This document shows, piece by piece, positions 5,694 through 5,734 of a stretch of 5,734 nt of DNA; position 1 is the first letter of the stretch; every line of letters starts with the position of its first letter. Made by a program: the position numbers and the translations under genes. The stretch covers positions 1 to 5,734 of the forward strand of contig CALRLF020000147.1 in the NCBI GenBank assembly GCA_943368475.1. The letters run 5' to 3'. Under the pieces are notes generated by a model. The model did no database searches. It was not told the DNA's origin and saw nothing but the letters and a program-made list of their open reading frames with translations. Origin of the DNA: UBA1930 sp943368475 (lineage in GTDB: Bacteria > Bacteroidota > Bacteroidia > Chitinophagales > Chitinophagaceae).

Positions 5694-5734
5694 TTAATAA
5701 ATTTCAATCTCATCAACAAACATCCAAGCTGGTT
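5694..5734 (-). CDS. Probable C-terminus of a convergent gene (partial at right edge)
   Basis: Read on the minus strand from 5732, the frame gives PAWMFVDEIEIY and then TAA at 5696-5694. The ending (W-x-F-V-D-E-I-E-I) resembles the last beta strand of C-terminal carbohydrate-binding or discoidin-like beta-sandwich domains common in secreted Bacteroidota proteins, but twelve residues cannot establish this. The stop is 13 nt from the symmetrical terminator, which supports a convergent gene. A second minus-strand frame is open to 5684 (ending RLKFIKFK) and cannot be excluded. Confidence 0.4.
   Translation of the reverse strand, partial: PAWMFVDEIEIY

Overview
The window looks like a stretch of a Bacteroidota chromosome, probably near the Chitinophagaceae. 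That placement is inferred from overall protein character, from AT-rich DNA (roughly 35-40% GC in the main genes by hand count), and from start codons preceded by A/T-rich leaders rather than Shine-Dalgarno sequences. Matches to the Bacteroidota promoter element TAnnTTTG point the same way. No rRNA, tRNA, CRISPR array, insertion sequence or integrase is visible.

Layout, left to right. (1) At 1-351 lies the 3' end of an unrecognised, very AT-rich gene. (2) At 393-1631 is a complete M20-type zinc amidohydrolase of the allantoate amidohydrolase / N-carbamoyl-amino-acid hydrolase group. (3) At 1647-2495, on the minus strand and only 15 nt from the hydrolase stop, is an AraC-type regulator with an N-terminal cupin sensor. 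(4) A 146-nt divergent control region follows. (5) xylB (xylulokinase) spans 2642-4117. (6) A 180-nt spacer carries a G/C-rich hairpin and a small palindrome. (7) xylA (xylose isomerase) spans 4298-5626. (8) A perfect 16-bp stem-loop at 5645-5680 can terminate transcription from either side. (9) The last bases probably hold the C-terminus of a convergent minus-strand gene.

The core is a compact D-xylose catabolic locus. XylA converts xylose to xylulose, and XylB phosphorylates xylulose to xylulose 5-phosphate for the pentose phosphate pathway. The divergent AraC-type protein is the natural candidate for the xylose-responsive regulator. No xylose transporter is present in the window.

The most informative non-coding signal is in the regulator/xylB intergenic region. 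Four same-strand copies of an ATRGCW hexamer start at 2496, 2517, 2548 and 2569, with spacings of 21, 31 and 21 bp (about 2, 3 and 2 helical turns). One pair covers the regulator's own promoter and start. The other abuts a candidate xylB -33 element. This fits an AraC-type regulator that activates xylB and controls itself. I see no clearly new biological system; the enzymes are recognisable, and the novelty, if any, lies in the control region, a divergent hydrolase active-site motif and the unidentified left-edge gene.
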